DNA of 64,000 nucleotides from Polytrichum commune (GCA_950295325.1 OX485806.1:47425169-47489168); one strand, 5' to 3'. Counted from the stretch's first letter, positions 23,011 through 34,233 are shown. The notes: generated from the letters alone by a model not told the origin. Made by a program: numbers and translations.

Positions 23011-23022
23011 TCTTCTTCTTCT

Positions 23023-23035
23023 TAGACACTCCTTG
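23023..23035. repeat. LINE target-site duplication (right)
   Basis: Partner of 12855-12867. Confidence 0.7.
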
Positions 23036-24009
23036 TCGCAACCCTTGCTAGTCCCCCTTGACAATCTTGCCAATTTCCAATTCTAGCAAAGGTTATGAGC
23101 GCTAACCATTCGCATTCCGCCATGCTAATGGTTAGCTCCTCCTACCCCGGACCATATAGTTCATAGGAGGGGAACCAACCCTCCTACTTTGCTTTCGGGA
23201 CTCACCCCTTAATCGGTAACCCATTTCCTCAATGTGGACTTCCACCCATGGAAGTCCAATCCTATGTTGATCATCGCATTGCCGGAGCAACACTACAACA
23301 ACCCGAACCATACTAGGCAACTATGGCCTCACATTGGGCCAATGCCCATGGAGGCCGTGCCGTTCGGCCTCGGATGGGTGAGGCCACACTACCTAACCCA
23401 TATAAGCCTCTAGGACTTTACGCGGGGCCCCTACCCCACCGTCAACCAACCTCTTGTCTCTCTACCAAGAGTTGGGGCCAAGTGGACATTTTCCCTTAGT
23501 TGCTGGGCCTAAAACCCCCCCAGCAGTTTCAGACCATCATAACTTCCTTGTTTGATGTTTGATCATAACAACCAACCACTTCATCTTCATCTACACTTCA
23601 CGTAGATTCCGATGCACTCCTCACTTGCCCCATTCGGGCAAGTATTGAGGAAGTTATGCCTGTTTGAACCTTGGCAGTCCCGGGAATCACTCCCAGGCAC
23701 TGCTGTACCAGGGCGCTGTCCCGGGACAGTGCCCCACTCAAATGGCCATAACTCCTAGCTCACACCTCCGCTTGAGGTGATCTTGAGCATTCTAGAATCA
23801 CCACGCCATGAGCTACGCATAGCTTATGGCCTTACCCTCATGCCTCCTAGTCTCCGTGGGTGGGAGGCGTTCCCAACGCCCGGGCCCCTCACCCACACTA
23901 GGATCACTTGGGCCCTCTCACCAACGGCGCCACAAGCCCCGGGTGTCACTCCGGGGTCCCCCTTGTGCCCATGGTGTTTCGGGCACTCCTCATGAAGAGG
24001 TGCGCAACA
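23034..24009 (-). mobile_element. Solo LTR, Gypsy family L1, 976 bp
   Basis: Plus strand begins TGTCGCAACCC and ends GTGCGCAACA, the reverse of the LTR at 7537. Flanking 5-mers are CTCCT (23029-23033) and CTCGT (24010-24014), a TSD with one change. There is no primer site or polypurine tract beside it, so it is a solo LTR from recombination between two LTRs. It inserted directly at the right end of the LINE. Confidence 0.8.
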
Positions 24010-26399
24010 CTCGTCCTATCATGATATCCATCCTTGTTATTTTGCACTCAACAAGAGAATTAAATTTAAACCCTTGAAATAATATTACTATATGTCACAT
24101 GTCATATTTTTCTTCTAAAATAAACTTTAAATTAAGTGAAGAAACATTGTATGTCATAGAAAGTTATCAAAACATTGCTAAGCATCCCACATCTTATGTA
24201 TGTATTCATTTTAAATAAAACTAGTTATATCCAAACCACCTTAGCGATAATTAATATAGTTATCAAATATATCAATTATATAAAATATATATTCTTAACA
24301 ATACGTTTCTATCATTACAACAAAATAATTTTACAATATTGAAATAAAAAGAGATACATGTAATAAAATATTCATACGATGTAATAAACAATCATTGATA
24401 GTACCATTTAATTGGCCATAATTTAACAACATATATTATTGACTTATTTTCTATTTGCCCATTATTAAGGTTAGTCGGATATTCAAAGGACGATTCTACA
24501 CATATTTTAATAACATTTGAACATTTCTAATTAATATGAAAATTAAAAAAAGAAAATATTAAATTATATGAAAAACAAATTTCACCTACTTACAAAAACA
24601 AAGTTGGATCAAAATATCGATGTTTATGAAAAAATGTTTTATATGATCTATAAACTTCATGATGGTGCAAACAAAAATATGTCTAGTTTAATACTAAAAA
24701 CAATCAATGGAAATGAGTATTTTTCTTATTACACATTCATATAGATCAATATACATACCAATCATCAAAAATCTCAATGTTAAACCATAAAAATAGAACT
24801 TAAATCAAATTAATCAATAAATTTGTTTTACCTTATGTTCATTAGGCCTATCTATATGCCAATCTCACAAACTAGGAAGATTGAAAACAAAGGCATTTGT
24901 CCTAACAGGAATAATATCCATCAAAGGTTCATACTCTCCCTCATGTGTAAGAATAAACGATTTATTTTTTGAATAAAGTGATAATATGAGTTAAATATCT
25001 AACATATTAAATGTATCTAAATTTAAATTTAAATAATAAACTAAATTTTTATAAACATAAAAAATATTATATTATATTATATTTAGAAAAAATCATCAAA
25101 ATCGAATTTACCTGCAACAAAAAAATCATGCATATACTTTGTAGTCCTAGTCAATACTACAATATCTAGATAATCTATGTTTACTTAAATGGCCACATTT
25201 ATCAAAATAGGTTTTGAAATAAAACGCTAGAGTTAATTTTTTTGGATTTGGTTGACAAAACATCTATAGTCGCCGACATGTACAAGCACACTAGGTGGTA
25301 GTACTCAAGAAGTCTGAATTGCAATTGTCCTTCGTCAATGGTAATTCCTATTTCCATTAGATATGTCCGGAAAATGATCTTAGATATGTTTGTCTAGAAA
25401 CATTATTTGCTTAGTAGCATATACTAAAACTTGTCCAAATATTTGTTGTTATATTCATTAATGTATATATTAGACAACAAACCTAGACCGTGAATGAACT
25501 CCAAACATACCTCACAAATTTGATACATGTAAAACAAATTAATCATTTATTCACAATAATAAAATCTACCAGTTATGAAAATATTGTAAATTTAATATAA
25601 TCTGAAATTTCAGTCAATAATATGCATGACCACCACAATTCTAATGACACTTGGATTCAATTCTAATTTTAAATAGACAATGTCTTCCAAAACTTCAACT
25701 AAGCATCAAACAAATAATAAAATCATAAAAATAACCCATGTTTCCATACTTATTTCATAGCCAAATGCCATATGTTTCATTGAAAATATTTGTAAATACA
25801 ATGAATAATAATTTACAACTTCATTATGGGTTGCAAAGTCAAAGATATCCAAACATGAATAATAAAATCGCATAATATCTGAAAATGTACATTGAATTGC
25901 TCGAAGAGATTTTCATTATCAAGGTGCTTGCATATCCCAATAGAATTAACAACCTTTATAACCTTCAATGTCTTATAGGTAAAGTTGATGTCCACCATCC
26001 AAAACAAAATACCTCATAATTGAAATATGATCAATTTTTTTATATAACTTTGTTTTTCCAATTAAATTTATGACAAATTAGGCATTTATTGATCCTCCAA
26101 TTCAATATTAAAACTAAGTCTTCTCCAAAACTTATCATTGGATCATTAAATTATTAAATTAAAAAAAATGTAATGGATAAAAATAAGCCATAAGATTTTG
26201 GATCTCAATGCTAGTAGGTTTGGGGGGCAAATGGAGTTTAATTATGGGCATATTCTCATGTGGTTGTGCCTCCAACAAACGCTCTAGTGATCCAAATTTA
26301 TATTGATATTCATCTAGTCCCAAGTTGTCAACCTCTAGGAATTCCACCCTCCAACCACGTAGACCTCGACAATAGGAATACGGTGTTAGGGATTCTCGT
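24010..26399. other. AT-rich intergenic DNA
   Basis: Very AT-rich, with no ORF resembling a known protein and no terminal or tandem repeats that I could define. Confidence 0.4.
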
Positions 26400-26560
26400 T
26401 GAACCACATGTCAAGCGACAAAAAATCCACATGACACCACATAGACCCTGCATGGTTTGTCCACTATTTTCACCGATTGATGTGGGAATGACATTGAAGG
26501 TTCCGACATCACCACTCGTAATGGCTAATAATAGTTGAGGACATAGTTGACAAAAATGCA
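26400..26560 (+). repeat. Dispersed repeat family R1, copy 2
   Basis: Matches 1780-1935 in the same orientation (TTTGTCCACTATTTTCACC, then GATTGATGTGGGAATGACATTG in part). Class unknown. Confidence 0.5.
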
Positions 26561-26925
26561 ATTTGGACCATGAAATGGAATTGTAGTTGGTTTTCTTGCA
26601 ACACACAAACAAGGTCCAAGCGTTGAGGGCCCAAACGAGGAATTGATCATTCTTGTAAAATTGAACAAAAAAACTTACCATGTGGAAACTAAGGGACCAA
26701 AGACAAACACTGTCAACAAATCTAGAGTCACTAAAAGTTAGTTACACTTGGGTAACTGAGGGAAACTAGATGTTGGAAGATGCCTATACGGGCATTGTCA
26801 CAACCACCCTCATGTATGCAATGTGCAAGTGGGCATTGATGGACAAGTTTAAGCAAGCTATAAATATGTGCAAACAATGGCTTAATTATTGATTTCTATT
26901 CACTGCATTGCCGCCAACGGTTATC

Positions 26926-26930
26926 ATGTA
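26926..26930. repeat. Probable 5-bp TSD of the Gypsy element (left), ATGTA
   Basis: ATGTA here against ATATA at 38348-38352, four of five matching. Confidence 0.5.
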
Positions 26931-27829
26931 TGTTGCACACCTCTCCATGGAGAGTGCTTGAAACATCATGGGCACAAGGGCGACCCCGGATTGACACCCG
27001 GGATTTGTGGCGCCGTTGGTGATAGGGCCCAAGTGATCCTAGTGTGCATGAGGGCCCTAGGCGTTGGGAACGCCTCCCACCCACAAAGACTAGGAGGCAT
27101 AAGGATAAGGCCATCAACAATGAGTAGCTTATGGCGTGTGAATTCTAGAATGCCGAAGAACACCTCAATTGGAGGTGTGACCTAGGAGTGGGGTGCTATC
27201 CGGGGATTGCCAAAGTTTGAACAAGCATAACTTCCTCAACACTTGCCTTAATGAGGCAAGTGAGGAGTCCATAGACATCTTCATGAAACGTAGATGACGA
27301 TGGAATGGTTGCTTGTTAGCATTAGATCATACAAGAAAGTTATAGTGTTCTAAACATGTTGGGGGCTTCTAGCCCCAGTGGCAAAGGGAGAATGCTTTCT
27401 TGGCCCCAAATCTTGGTAGAGAAACAAAATGTTTATTGGCGGTGGATTACGGGCCCTGCCAAAAATCCTACATGCTTATATGGGTGAGGTAATGTGGCCG
27501 AACGACACGGCCTCCATGGGCTTTGGCCCAATGTGAGGTCATGGTTGCCTAATATGGTTTGGGTTGTTTTTGTGTTGCTCCGGCAACGCGATGATCAACA
27601 TAAGATTGGATTTCCATGGATGGAAATTCCCATCTAAGAATTGGTTACCAATTAAAAGGTCAGTCCCATAACCAAAGTAGGAGGGTTGGTTTCCCTCCTA
27701 TGAACTAAGGTCTGCGGTATGGGGAGCTAACCATTAGCATGGCCAAATACAAAGGGTTAGCACTCATGGTGCTTGCTGGAATTGAAAAATGACCAAATGA
27801 ATTAATGGAAAATAATAAGGGTTGCGACA
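26931..27829 (+). mobile_element. Gypsy 5' LTR, 899 bp
   Basis: Starts TGTTGCACACC and ends GGGTTGCGACA, followed after 2 bp by the primer-binding site. It is shorter than other copies because of a deletion in the GGGCGCTGTCCC palindrome region (about 27190-27205). Confidence 0.85.
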
Positions 27830-27831
27830 CG

Positions 27832-27843
27832 TGGTATCAAAGC
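27832..27843 (+). other. Primer-binding site, tRNA-Met type
   Basis: TGGTATCAAAGC, 2 bp after the LTR. It differs from the common TGGTATCAGAGC by one base. Confidence 0.85.
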
Positions 27844-27880
27844 AGGGTTCCAATTTTTGAGCTAGCACTTTGAGGGAGAT

Positions 27881-28440
27881 ATGGGTATCAAACGTGTGGG
27901 TTATGATGGTGAGCATGGGGTTTTCATTAGATTATGACATTCAAATTGGAACAAGCATCATGTACAAGTGGATTTTGACCACACCATTTATTATAATAAC
28001 AATGGTGGTGATCATGGTGGATTCGGTAAGGAAATGAGGGAGGCCTTTGAAAGGGCTCTCGCAAAGCTCAAAGATAATTCGGGCCAGATTACCGAATGCA
28101 CACATGAGCTTGGAAAATGGTGATGTTGGATTGAAATTCCAACACAAAATGTTTGGTAGGTGGTATTCTTGGAATGGACTTTGTGCAAACGAGGCACCCG
28201 GGGTGTCTTAAGGCTTATGTGCGCAAATTTAACACCCAAATGAATGGTACAACCAAGATAGATTAGTGGCTAAAAAACTTATCATATTAGATGGGGTTTC
28301 AAAAAAAAGGTGTTGGATGCCTTGCTCAAATTTCTAAAGCTCATTGAGGTCGTGGCGGGGATCATCAAAATTGCCAAGAGCATTAAAACTGATGAACCCG
28401 AAAGAAAGTTAGTCAGTGCTTTACAACAAACGGCTTGAGG
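27881..28440 (+). pseudogene. gag: Gypsy gag remnant
   Basis: Begins ATG GGT ATC AAA CGT GTG GGT (MGIKRVGYDGE), homologous to the fragment at 661-855. Stops and shifts appear within the first 20 codons. The later text still resembles capsid sequence in pieces, for example FVQTRHPGCLKAYVRKFNTQMN around 28170-28240 when the frame is followed. It would encode the capsid protein; no product is expected. Confidence 0.6.
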
Positions 28441-29010
28441 GGGAATAAGTCCCAAGGCAAATCATGACCATACCGCGAATGGAATGTTGAAAGGTCATTT
28501 TGTGCTATGAAGGCAAATCATGCTTGTGTTACAAACATAATGTTGAAAGGTGGCTTTGTGGTACCAAATCAAATCATATTTGTGCTGCACACGGAATGTT
28601 AAAAGTTGGCTCAGCAAACCAAGCCAAATCTTGTTTGTCTTGTGAACGAAATGTTAGCAGTTGGTTTTGTGGCACCAATCCAAATCATATTTATGCCGCA
28701 GATGGAATGTTAGAACTTGGCTTTTATGGTACTAAGCCAAATCATGTTTATACCGCGGATAGAATGTTAGAAGTTGAACCAAATCATGTTTATACCGCGG
28801 ACTACATTTTAAGAATGTGGCATTGTATTACCAAGGCAATTCATGTGTGTGCCGCAGACAAAATGTTAGAAGGTGGCATTGTGGTACCAAGGCAATTCAT
28901 GTTTGTGCCACAGACGGATTGTCAGAAGGTGGCATTGTGATACCAAAACAAATCATGTTGTTGCCGAGGATCAAATGTTAGATGGTGGCTTTGTGACCAA
29001 GGCTAATAGC
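28440..29010 (+). repeat. Tandem ~57-60-bp units resembling CCHC zinc knuckles in gag
   Basis: About nine or ten imperfect tandem units (AATGTTAGAAGGTGGCATTG, then a gap, then GGCAATTCATGTTTGTGCCG). Translated pieces such as WFCGTNPNHIYAADGML and FYGTKPNHVYTADRML fit Cx2CGx(K)PNHxxxxC with one or more Cys lost. One to two knuckles are usual in plant Gypsy gag, so this is an unusual expansion. Most of the tract stays open from 28500 to 28940. Confidence 0.5.
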
Positions 29011-29029
29011 TTTAGGCCAATGCCAAGTC

Positions 29030-29362
29030 TTTTGTGCAACATGGCCCAAATCAATGGGAAAAATGTCTCATGGATAGACAAAGATGCAATACACTCCTTC
29101 ATGAGCCCGAAGCTCACAAGGGAATTGAGGCTTGCCGACAAGTAAAGTAGACAAACCCATCAACGTGCGGTTTACAAAGGCCAAAATGCATGACATAGAG
29201 GAGGTGGCTATGCATTTAACCTTCTAATTTGGGACATTGGATTTTTGTGAAGATTTCACATTATGTGAAATAGATGAAGGACATGTCATTATGAAGGTCA
29301 CCTTCTTTGACACTCACATGGTAGATGTGAGGCGCAAGCTGATGCGTTTGTGATGTGCCATG
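29030..29362 (+). pseudogene. pol: Gypsy protease remnant
   Basis: INGKNVSWIDKDAIHSFMSPK (29051-29113) matches the aspartic protease active-site region of plant Gypsy elements, normally with DTGAT/S; here it reads DKDAIHSF, so the catalytic triad is lost. Downstream sequence is frame-shifted up to the DNA transposon insertion at 29355. Confidence 0.55.
29355..29362. repeat. 8-bp TSD (left), GTGCCATG
   Basis: Repeated exactly at 30079-30086. Confidence 0.85.
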
Positions 29363-30078
29363 CTCGGGGGGTGCACCTTTCATTAAAACCTAGAATCACG
29401 TGCGTTCACTGCATACTCTAAAAACCCCCTATATACAAATTATTTTTTGTGAAATGAAGTAATACACATACAATTGCAACAACAAATATACAAGTGACAA
29501 TATGTATGCACAAAAGAACATCAATTCATATATAGTCATTAACATAAGTATACAAATATACTTTTGAACAATAATCAACCCCTATAATATGTATAACAAA
29601 ATATCCTAGCTTTCATCAACAAAGTTGTTGAAAACTTTTTCATCTCCCGGATGTAACTCATAAACATTTGATTCACCAATATATGTCATTATAGCCAATA
29701 CAATTATTGTCTCTAAGTCTACCATCAAATGATCAGTAAGATCATATGTCCACTTGTTGTTAGCCCCTTTTTGATACCAACATAAACCAATCTCCACGTT
29801 TGATGGACGGTCCATCAAGTCAATTAGATCCCTATACTCCACCCAACAATTACAAAACTTCCTCCGCATCCAATATGAAAACTTATGATATGTGATATAG
29901 TAACAGTACCATACAAGTACAATTATTGTATATTTTTTAAAGGCCTTCCATATATGTACGTAATTATAAATTATAACATGTATACCATATGTATACGTAA
30001 TACGGCAAGGTCCAAATCAATACCCCTCCTGTGCACTCACGTATACTCGTACATGTTTAGTACAGTGCACCCCCCGAG
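29363..30078. mobile_element. Non-autonomous DNA transposon, 716 bp, 8-bp TSD (hAT-like)
   Basis: Perfect 14-bp terminal inverted repeats CTCGGGGGGTGCAC, flanked by the perfect 8-bp duplication GTGCCATG. An 8-bp TSD points to hAT, although the C-T-C-G6 terminus is not the usual CA(G/A) start. Removing it rejoins Gypsy sequence. The interior is AT-rich with one 87-codon minus-strand ORF and no transposase, so it depends on another element. Confidence 0.85.
29606..29869 (-). CDS. Unknown 87-aa ORF inside the DNA transposon
   Basis: Starts MRRKFCNCWVEYRDLIDLMD and ends NNFVDES, acidic at the C-terminus. It is not recognised. It could be a transposase scrap, a captured host fragment or chance. 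Confidence 0.2.
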   Translation of the reverse strand: MRRKFCNCWVEYRDLIDLMDRPSNVEIGLCWYQKGANNKWTYDLTDHLMVDLETIIVLAIMTYIGESNVYELHPGDEKVFNNFVDES

Positions 30079-30086
30079 GTGCCATG
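30079..30086. repeat. 8-bp TSD (right), GTGCCATG
   Basis: Partner of 29355-29362. Confidence 0.85.
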
Positions 30087-30621
30087 ATGGCAAACAATTG
30101 AATTTGCAATTGACTAGGAATCCTATGGTAAGAGGAACTAAGTTGAATTTGATTTTAAGGGACGCAATGAATAATGAAAAAAATAATGGTCGTGGTTCAA
30201 TTGGAGCAACTCAAAGGAACCCATAGAGATGCTAGGAAAGATGAGCCTCCTCCAAACCACATTCATGGAATTTTGGTGAGGATTAAGGATGTATTTACTA
30301 ATGTGTTGCTTAAAATGTTACCGCCAAGCAATGAAAAAACAACTTTGCTAAGCAAGAAATTGACTTCTTGAACTATGTAGTGACAAATGAAGTTGGTGGA
30401 CGTACATAAAGAAGGTCAAGACAATCCAAGAAGAGAAGTGGCTCTTGACTCAAAAAAGGCTTAGATCATTGGTTGGCCTAGCCAACTACTACCACCACTT
30501 CATTCGAGAATTTTCTAAGGTTGCTAGGACCTTCCTCAACTTGTTAAAAAAATGGCTATCACAAAACTAAGATGAGCATTGTCACCAAGTCTTTGGGGAG
30601 CTGAAGAGCAAGTTCTTTTCG
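30087..30621 (+). pseudogene. pol: Gypsy reverse transcriptase remnant with palm deleted
   Basis: Near 30318 LPPSNE (the usual LPP motif before RT) is followed only about 100 bp later by KTIQEEKWLL and SLVGLANYYHHFIREFSKVA (30419-30520), the thumb region. In an intact Gypsy element about 200 residues, including YxDD, lie between them. So the catalytic palm has been deleted. The text continues to AKSKFFSQ-like sequence and is then split by a solo LTR. Confidence 0.7.
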
Positions 30622-30626
30622 CAAGA
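30622..30626. repeat. 5-bp TSD (left), CAAGA
   Basis: Repeated exactly at 31600-31604. Confidence 0.85.
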
Positions 30627-31599
30627 TGTCGCGCACCTCTGCATGAGGAGTGCCCGAAACACCATGGGCACAAGGGGGACCCCGGAGTGACACCCGGGAC
30701 TTGTGGCGCCGTTGGTGAGAGGGCCCAAGTGATCGTAGTGTGGATGAGGGCCCCGGGCGTTGGGAACGCCTCCCACCCACGCAGACTAGGAGGCACAAGG
30801 GTAAGGCCATGAGCTATGCGTAGCTCATGGCGTGGTGATTCTAGAATGCTCAAGAACACCTCAATCGGAGGTGTGAGCTAGGAGTTATGGCCATTTGAGT
30901 GGGGCGCTGTCCCGCGACAGCGCCCTGGTACAGCAATGCCTGGGAGTGATTCCCGGGACTGCCAAGGTTCAAACAGGCATAACTTCCTCAATACTTGCCT
31001 GAATGGGGCAAGTAAGGAATCCATCAGCATCTACGTGAAGCGTAGATGTAGATGGAGGGGTCGGTTGTTAGTATCAGACTTCAGACAAGGAAGTTATGAT
31101 GGTCTGAAGCTGCTGGGGGCTTCTAGGCCCAGCGGCTAAGAGAAAGTGTCCACCTGGCCCCAACTCTTGGTAGAGAGACAAAAGGTCTCTTGACGGTGGG
31201 GTAGGGGCCCCGCGTAGAGTCCTAGAGGCTTATATGGGTGAGGTGGTGTGGCCTCACCCACCCGAGGCCGAACGGCACGGCCTCCATGGGCATTGGCCCA
31301 ATGTGAGGCCATAGTTGCCTAGTATGGTTCGGGTTGTTATAATGGTGCTCCGGCAATGCGATGATCAACATAGGATTGGACTTCCATATATGGAAGTCCA
31401 CATCTAAGGATTGGTTACCGATTAAAAGGGTGAGTCCCGAAAGCAAAGTAGGAGGGTTGTTTCCCTCCTATGAACTATAAGGTCAGGGGTAGGAGGAGCT
31501 AACCATTAGCATGGCGGAATGCAAATGGTTAGCGCTCGTAACCTTTGCTAAAATTGAAAATTGGCAAGATGGTCAAGGGGGCTAGCAAGGGTTGCGACA
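30627..31599 (+). mobile_element. Solo LTR, Gypsy family L1, 973 bp, nested
   Basis: TGTCGCGCACC...GGGTTGCGACA with the perfect TSD CAAGA, and no primer site after it. It splits the RT/RNase H region of the host Gypsy element. Its internal variants (GCATCTACGTGAAGCGTAGATG, GTGGTGATTCTAGAATGCTCAAGA in part) group it with 35070 and 23034, not with the host LTRs. A TATA-like TTATATGG lies near 31230. Confidence 0.9.
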
Positions 31600-31604
31600 C
31601 AAGA
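31600..31604. repeat. 5-bp TSD (right), CAAGA
   Basis: Partner of 30622-30626. Confidence 0.85.
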
Positions 31605-31745
31605 TGTGGTCAAGTTTCCAGGTTTTCACAAGCATTTTGAGGTGCATATGAAGGTGAGTGACTCTGGCATTGGCGGATTGTAGATGTAAGATGGATGGCC
31701 ATTGCATATGAGAACATTAAGCTCAATGGTTGTCGGAACTTGTCC
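31605..31745 (+). pseudogene. pol: Gypsy RNase H fragment A
   Basis: VVKFPGFHKHFEVHMKVSDSG then IGGL matches the start of the Gypsy RNase H (PFEVHTDASDFAIGG type). The catalytic Asp of TDASD is lost. The same region occurs again at 34258, so one copy is an extra. Confidence 0.65.
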
Positions 31746-33994
31746 GACTTGTAGAAGAAATGGCTATTCCAAGAGCGGGAAGAGCCTTGTCACCTCTGAT
31801 TGAGTTGTTCTTGGTATGGATGCACTGGATGTACCAAACATCATGGTATGGGTGTACCAGTTGTTTGAAAATTCCCAAGTCGTAGGGTGTGTACATACAT
31901 GTGTAGGTGGGTGGGGGCGTGGTGAGGTGAGTCATTGTTGTAAAGTGGAAGATGGAAGCAATGTCATTCTTTGGGAAGTGGGAGCGGAGGCTCATGTTTG
32001 AGTGAGTATGTCTAGAATGTGGTTGGGATTTGGATGGATGTGCCAAACAAAGAAAACACGAGGGTGGAACTTATTTAGCATGCTAAGAGGTGCCAAAATG
32101 AGTTTATTCACTTTAGCAGAATATGTTCTTCCTTCATATGTATGCACTACATTTGAGCATACTCAAGAAGTGGTACGAAATAACCTGAAGTCGATGGTCA
32201 ATTTGGCTAAAAATAATTCCAAAAATATAAGCCGGTTTTTTTGGAAAATCTAGGCATGTTTCATTGAATCCAGGCATCCTATCCTTCACAATTGCCAACA
32301 TATGAAAACATTGTTAAATTCTACAAAATTAAATAGATATTTGTTTGTGATTAATTGTAGTCTGGTGGGAAGCGGAGGAGTCCATGTAGAGAAGTCAAGT
32401 TCATCCTCACTCATCCTCAAGAATATGGGTAAGCATTAAAGTACAAGACTGTAGAACTTTGTCTGAGGGTTCATACATGCTGGTATCTTTTTGTGGTATC
32501 TCTTACCTTCGTGGTAAAGGTACATTGATTTGCACTCGGCCCATTTTTACACACCATTAAGTTAAGTTACCACATATTTTAAGATTATGTTATCTTACCA
32601 TTGGGTTATATGTTTTCTTTCTTAAAAATGTCTCAACATTTACGGTAAGTTAGGACATGGGCGTGAGGAGGGTTAACTTATGTTACACCCTGTATGTAGT
32701 GAGATACAAGTTAGAGAAATGGTGTGATTCCAACTTTGCATACAAACATTTAGACTTGCAGAGAAACAAATTGACTTTGTAGAGAGATGGATAAATTTTG
32801 TGGGCATACAATTTTGGCAAAACAAACATGTGAACTTTATGGCAGGACCTTGGGGTCCCGCACATAATTTTTTTCAAAACGTCATTAATTATTTAATTGT
32901 TGGAGTGCTTATGTTGCAACATAAACCTAAACTTGGGCTAAACCCTAGACCTGGGCCCTAAACATGTAGCCGTTGGCTATTGCATCTCGTTGCATACTGT
33001 TCGATCTCTCTTGCTCTCAGCTAAGTTATCTTTGCCCTCTTGTTCTCTTCACTCATTTGTGTTTTGTAATCGCTACTCTTTCATAGGCGTTAGTTAGCAT
33101 AATCATCAGGAACTCGATTGATAGTGTAGATGAATGTTTTGAATTTCTTGATTCACTCCTGCACGAGCTGGTCGGATATGATGCGGCTGAAGATTGAAAG
33201 AGCAAGCCCATTACTAATCTCGTGATGGCAATGGATGAGGTGGAGGCATTCTTGAACATGTTCCTTGATTATGTATTGGCACAACGGTGGCAACTTTACA
33301 TCAAGCGCTACCTCATCGAGTTAATATTAGCACCTGATTCATCGATGCAATCCTTGGCGTTGAGGGAGTCGAAGATAGGCTAGAGATTGTCATCATTAGG
33401 TGTTACGACGACAATGTCCATGCTGCAAATTGTAGACGTGCAAAGCTGATCAGGTGGAATTGGTGGCTCTCATAAGACGGTGATTTGGCGGCAACACCAT
33501 TTTCCATTAGCAAATCAAAAGGAGACTGTTTTGAATCAAAAGGTATCCTCATGAATCGGATCTAGAGCGGACTGTCCGAGCGTGAAATTCGAGCCATTTT
33601 GCCTATCGGTGGCTCGACGATTAGTCGATTACATAAGGTACTCACTGATAGAATGGACAATCTTTGCACACGTCGTCCCTCGTGCTTCTGTGCTCATGCA
33701 CTTTATGTAGCCGACCTCACAGCGATCAAGGCAAACGTGCTGACGTGGGAGGTCGAGGACAGTTTCCCCGTGCCTATCGGCGTCCTAAGTAATATCTTGA
33801 AGGCCACATTCTCTTTGCTTTATGAACGCTACAAGGCCAATGTTAAAACCACCAATGATAGTGGTCGCGTTTTATCTTAAGCATGTTGGATCCAGTACAT
33901 TCACATGTTATTCCTTGGCCTTCACTTGTCTCAAAGCGCTGAAGACGTATGTGATTGTTGCGTTCTAATCATGATTCAGCTTGCATGCGACGAC
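31746..33994. other. 2.2-kb block of unknown origin inside the Gypsy element
   Basis: No homology to Gypsy parts is seen. It contains a GT/GA-rich stretch near 31900-32000, AT-rich DNA, and a more balanced part at 33000-33900. Phrases such as GGGCTAAACCCTAGACCTGG near 32937 look like plant repeat DNA. It could be another insertion or filler from a recombination event. Confidence 0.35.
33599..33880 (+). CDS. Unknown 93-aa ORF
   Basis: Starts MPIGGSTISRLHKVLTDRMD. It is a balanced-composition ORF in the non-Gypsy block, with no recognised motif. It may be a decayed gene piece or chance. Confidence 0.2.
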   Translation: MPIGGSTISRLHKVLTDRMDNLCTRRPSCFCAHALYVADLTAIKANVLTWEVEDSFPVPIGVLSNILKATFSLLYERYKANVKTTNDSGRVLS

Positions 33995-34233
33995 TGTCGC
34001 ATACTTCTTGATGAGGAGTGCCCGAAACACCATGAGTACAAAGGGGACCCCGGAGTGACACCCAAGATTTGTGGCGTCGTTGGTGAGAGGGCCCCAGGAG
34101 TTGGGAACGCCTCCCACCCATGGAGAGTAGGAGGCACAAGGATAAAGCCATGAGCTATGCGTAGCTTATGGCGTGTAGATTTTAAAATAACTCAAGAATA
34201 ACTCAATCAGAGGTGTGAGCTAGGAGTTATGGC
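33995..34233 (+). mobile_element. Partial LTR, family L1 (5' 239 bp only)
   Basis: Starts TGTCGCATACTTCTTGATGAGG in part, follows the family for about 239 bp (with a deletion after GTGAGAGGGCCC), and stops abruptly at GAGTTATGGC, where RNase H sequence resumes. A junction inside an LTR points to recombination or a deletion. Confidence 0.75.

Larger units (their letters stand above)
12868..23022 (+). mobile_element. Non-LTR retrotransposon (LINE), about 10.2 kb, RT-deleted
   Basis: The element is bounded by an 11-13-bp duplication and ends in a hairpin plus TTC repeats, as expected for target-primed insertion. It contains a long 5' leader, ORF1 (RRM-like), ORF2 (2A-like motifs, APE-type endonuclease, RNase H, CCHC, restriction-like nuclease). 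The presence of both an APE-like and a restriction-like nuclease domain recalls the Dualen/RandI group described from green algae; clade placement is inference because the RT domain needed for phylogeny is missing. From about 12970 the coding strand is strongly rich in A and C and poor in G, unlike all neighbouring DNA. Confidence 0.85.
22484..23022 (+). other. LINE 3' untranslated region
   Basis: Starts with AGAGGGG and the palindrome AGTGGTCAGACCACT (about 22497-22511). It then contains a reverse-oriented SINE, a pyrimidine run and the terminal hairpin. It ends in TTC repeats directly before the duplicated target. Confidence 0.6.
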
